DNA from: an uncultured Actinomycetes bacterium | GTDB lineage: Bacteria > Actinomycetota > Actinomycetes > Nanopelagicales > Nanopelagicaceae | NCBI GenBank assembly: GCA_903928395.1 | Contig: CAIYQS010000150.1 | Location: 1-14,752, forward strand | DNA length: 14,752 nt | Direction: 5' to 3' | Shown here: piece after piece, positions 13,521 through 14,752 of the stretch | Layout of the letters: each line of letters begins with the position of its first letter | Numbering within the stretch: the first letter of the stretch is position 1 | Notes under the pieces: generated by a model | The model's input: the letters and a program-made list of their open reading frames with translations, nothing else | What the model was told of the DNA's origin: nothing | The model's database searches: none | Position numbers and translations under genes: made by a program

Positions 13521-14540
13521 TTATTCCGTTTCTTGAATTTCTTTTGGCGTGTTATGGATTCCAGATATGTCATCAACTTTAGTTGGCAAAACATGTTCTG
13601 CAGGCACGGTGCCCAATAAACCGCGTTGAAAATCTTCAAAGGCTTGAATTACTTCTGCCTTAGTATTCATGACGAACGGTCCCATCCAGGCGACTGATTC
13701 ACGAATTGGTTCTCCACCCAAAATCAAAACATCCATGGCCGGGGAACGAGATTCCTGATTTTGATCAGCCTTGATAACTAGTGTTGTTCCGTCAACGAGT
13801 ACCGCAAGTTGTCCCATCTTTACTGGTTGGGCGCTATCGCCAACAGTTCCCTTGCCATTGAGGGTGTAAATCAAAGCGTTGTAATCTGATCTCCAGGGCA
13901 ATCGAAGTTCGGCACCAGCGGCAAGTGTCACATGGACCATAGTGATGGGGGTCTGGGTCGATCCAGGCCCTTTATGCCCAGCGACTTCTCCCGCAATCAC
14001 TCGCAAAAGTGCTCCACCGTCGCTGGTTGACAGCAGAGCGACGTCGTGCGCACGAATATCTTGGTAAGCAGGAGTCGACCATTTCTTTGCTGCTGGCAAA
14101 TTCACCCACAACTGGAATCCATGAAAGAGTCCACCGCTCATAACAAGATGTTCTGGTGGGGTTTCGATGTGCAAAATTCCCGACCCAGCGGTCATCCACT
14201 GTGTATCTCCATTGGTAATCGTGCCGCCGCCACCGTGATTATCTTTGTGATCAAAAATCCCGTCGATAATATAAGTTACAGTTTCAAATCCACGGTGCGG
14301 ATGCCAAGGCGTGCCCTTGGGTTCACCAGGGGCGTACTCGACTTCCCCCATTTGATCTAGATGAATGAACGGGTCAAGGTCGGCCATATCTACTCCTGCG
14401 AAAGCACGGCGGACTGGAAATCCCTCTCCCTCGAACCCTTGTGGGGCGGTTGTGACACTTTTGACGCGGCGCGACTTTGCTAGTGGATCAGCAGCGACGC
14501 GAGGCAGGACGGTGATATCACTGACAGTTACTGCGGGCAC
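13521..14540 (-). CDS. Pirin family protein
   Basis: The 339-residue bicupin carries the pirin metal site: H80 and H82 in HPHRGFETVTY and H124/E126 in SGILHIETPPE, matching human pirin H56, H58, H101 and E103. GGGGTITNGDTQWMTAG between them is the family's other signature. A second cupin-like half follows (~180-290). Bacterial pirins have been reported as quercetinases or as regulators of metabolic enzymes; neither role can be assigned here. The N-terminus is ~30 residues longer than many pirins. The GTG start (14538-14540) is supported by GAGGTC about six bases upstream. Linked with the downstream ene-reductase, it suggests handling of oxidised or electrophilic aromatic compounds (inference). 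Confidence 0.95.
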   Translation of the reverse strand: MPAVTVSDITVLPRVAADPLAKSRRVKSVTTAPQGFEGEGFPVRRAFAGVDMADLDPFIHLDQMGEVEYAPGEPKGTPWHPHRGFETVTYIIDGIFDHKDNHGGGGTITNGDTQWMTAGSGILHIETPPEHLVMSGGLFHGFQLWVNLPAAKKWSTPAYQDIRAHDVALLSTSDGGALLRVIAGEVAGHKGPGSTQTPITMVHVTLAAGAELRLPWRSDYNALIYTLNGKGTVGDSAQPVKMGQLAVLVDGTTLVIKADQNQESRSPAMDVLILGGEPIRESVAWMGPFVMNTKAEVIQAFEDFQRGLLGTVPAEHVLPTKVDDISGIHNTPKEIQETE

Positions 14541-14615
14541 GGACTGACCTCATCTCTTCGGAATTCTCGCCACTGTGTAGGCGATGGCACTTTCACTGAA
14601 AGCATTCGTAGATAA

Positions 14616-14627
14616 TTGAATATTCAA
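14616..14627. promoter_or_regulatory. 12-bp perfect palindrome upstream of the pirin gene (possible operator)
   Basis: TTGAATATTCAA is a perfect inverted repeat 75 bp before the pirin GTG. A smaller hairpin, CTTTC-ACT-GAAAG, lies between them at 14590-14602. The size and symmetry would suit a dimeric repressor of the MarR or ArsR type, but a 12-bp palindrome is expected a few times by chance in a window this size. The rest of 14541-14661 shows no gene and no clear promoter. Confidence 0.35.
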
Positions 14628-14661
14628 CTAACCGAAGTATAGAACGCATTTAGCGCTCGTT

Positions 14662-14752
14662 GCATTCCCGTCCGCATTCCCGTCCGCATTCCCGTCCGCA
14701 TTCCCGTCCGCATTCCCGTCCGCATTCCCGTCCGCATTCCCGTCCGCATTCC
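14662..14752. repeat. 12-bp tandem repeat array running off the window edge
   Basis: Seven exact head-to-tail copies of GCATTCCCGTCC and a 7-base partial eighth occupy the last 91 bases, with no variation between copies. There are no spacers, so it is not a CRISPR. As the unit is a multiple of 3, all frames are open through it (minus strand: DGNA, GREC or TGMR repeats; plus strand: AFPS, HSRP or IPVR), but no convincing start or stop context identifies a gene. The true length is unknown because the array reaches the window end. Confidence 0.95.

Noticed and set aside
14662..14752. CRISPR array
   Set aside because: The 12-bp units are directly adjacent without spacers and are far too short.
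14628..14752. Minus-strand partial CDS with DGNA repeats ending in TSAKCVLYFG
   Set aside because: All three minus-strand frames are open through the array, so an open frame is no evidence; the right-hand flank is missing.
1..14752. tRNA, rRNA, insertion sequences, phage or attachment sites
   Set aside because: Intergenic gaps are too short for rRNA; no tRNA-like cloverleaf, transposase ORF or terminal inverted repeats were seen on reading.

Overview
The window looks like chromosomal DNA from an actinobacterium with moderate GC and very short intergenic gaps. ClpS is followed by a DUF2017 protein, then murI, rph and rdgB. A DUF3039 protein and a three-subunit proton-translocating transhydrogenase (PntAA/PntAB/PntB) also have actinobacterial character. 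Overlapping stop/start codons, frequent GTG/TTG starts and apparently leaderless genes suggest a streamlined genome, such as a freshwater low-GC lineage of the Nanopelagicales (acI) type. That placement is inference; no rRNA or phylogenetic marker was tested.

Layout. (1) 1-2270, plus strand: the 3' part of a coiled-coil gene with a very basic C-terminal tail, overlapping by one base a membrane O-acyltransferase (acyltransferase-3 plus SGNH domain). (2) 2324-8638, minus strand, read right to left: a DUF3039 gene, a secreted GH18 hydrolase coupled to it by a GTGA overlap, clpS, DUF2017, murI, rph and rdgB. The gaps in this block are 0-21 bp. After a 112-bp gap comes a membrane protein with a histone-H1-like lysine/alanine repeat tail and an external FnIII-like domain. 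(3) 8645-12453, plus strand: argF, divergent from the DUF3039 gene, then pntAA-pntAB-pntB. (4) 12450-14540, minus strand: a YqjM-type old yellow enzyme and an upstream pirin gene, probably one operon, whose end overlaps the end of pntB by 4 bp. (5) 14541-14752: non-coding DNA with a 12-bp perfect palindrome and a 12-bp tandem array running off the window edge.

How the genes fit together. The minus-strand block combines proteolysis adaptor function (ClpS), cell-wall precursor synthesis (MurI), RNA 3'-end processing (RNase PH) and nucleotide-pool sanitation (RdgB). The Pnt proteins make NADPH from the proton gradient, and the old yellow enzyme next to them probably consumes NADPH. There is no insertion sequence, phage gene, CRISPR array, tRNA or rRNA that I can see, and no stretch over 300 bp without a gene. 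The least conventional items are the H1-tailed membrane protein, the closely packed divergent promoters at 8610-8649 and the terminal tandem array.
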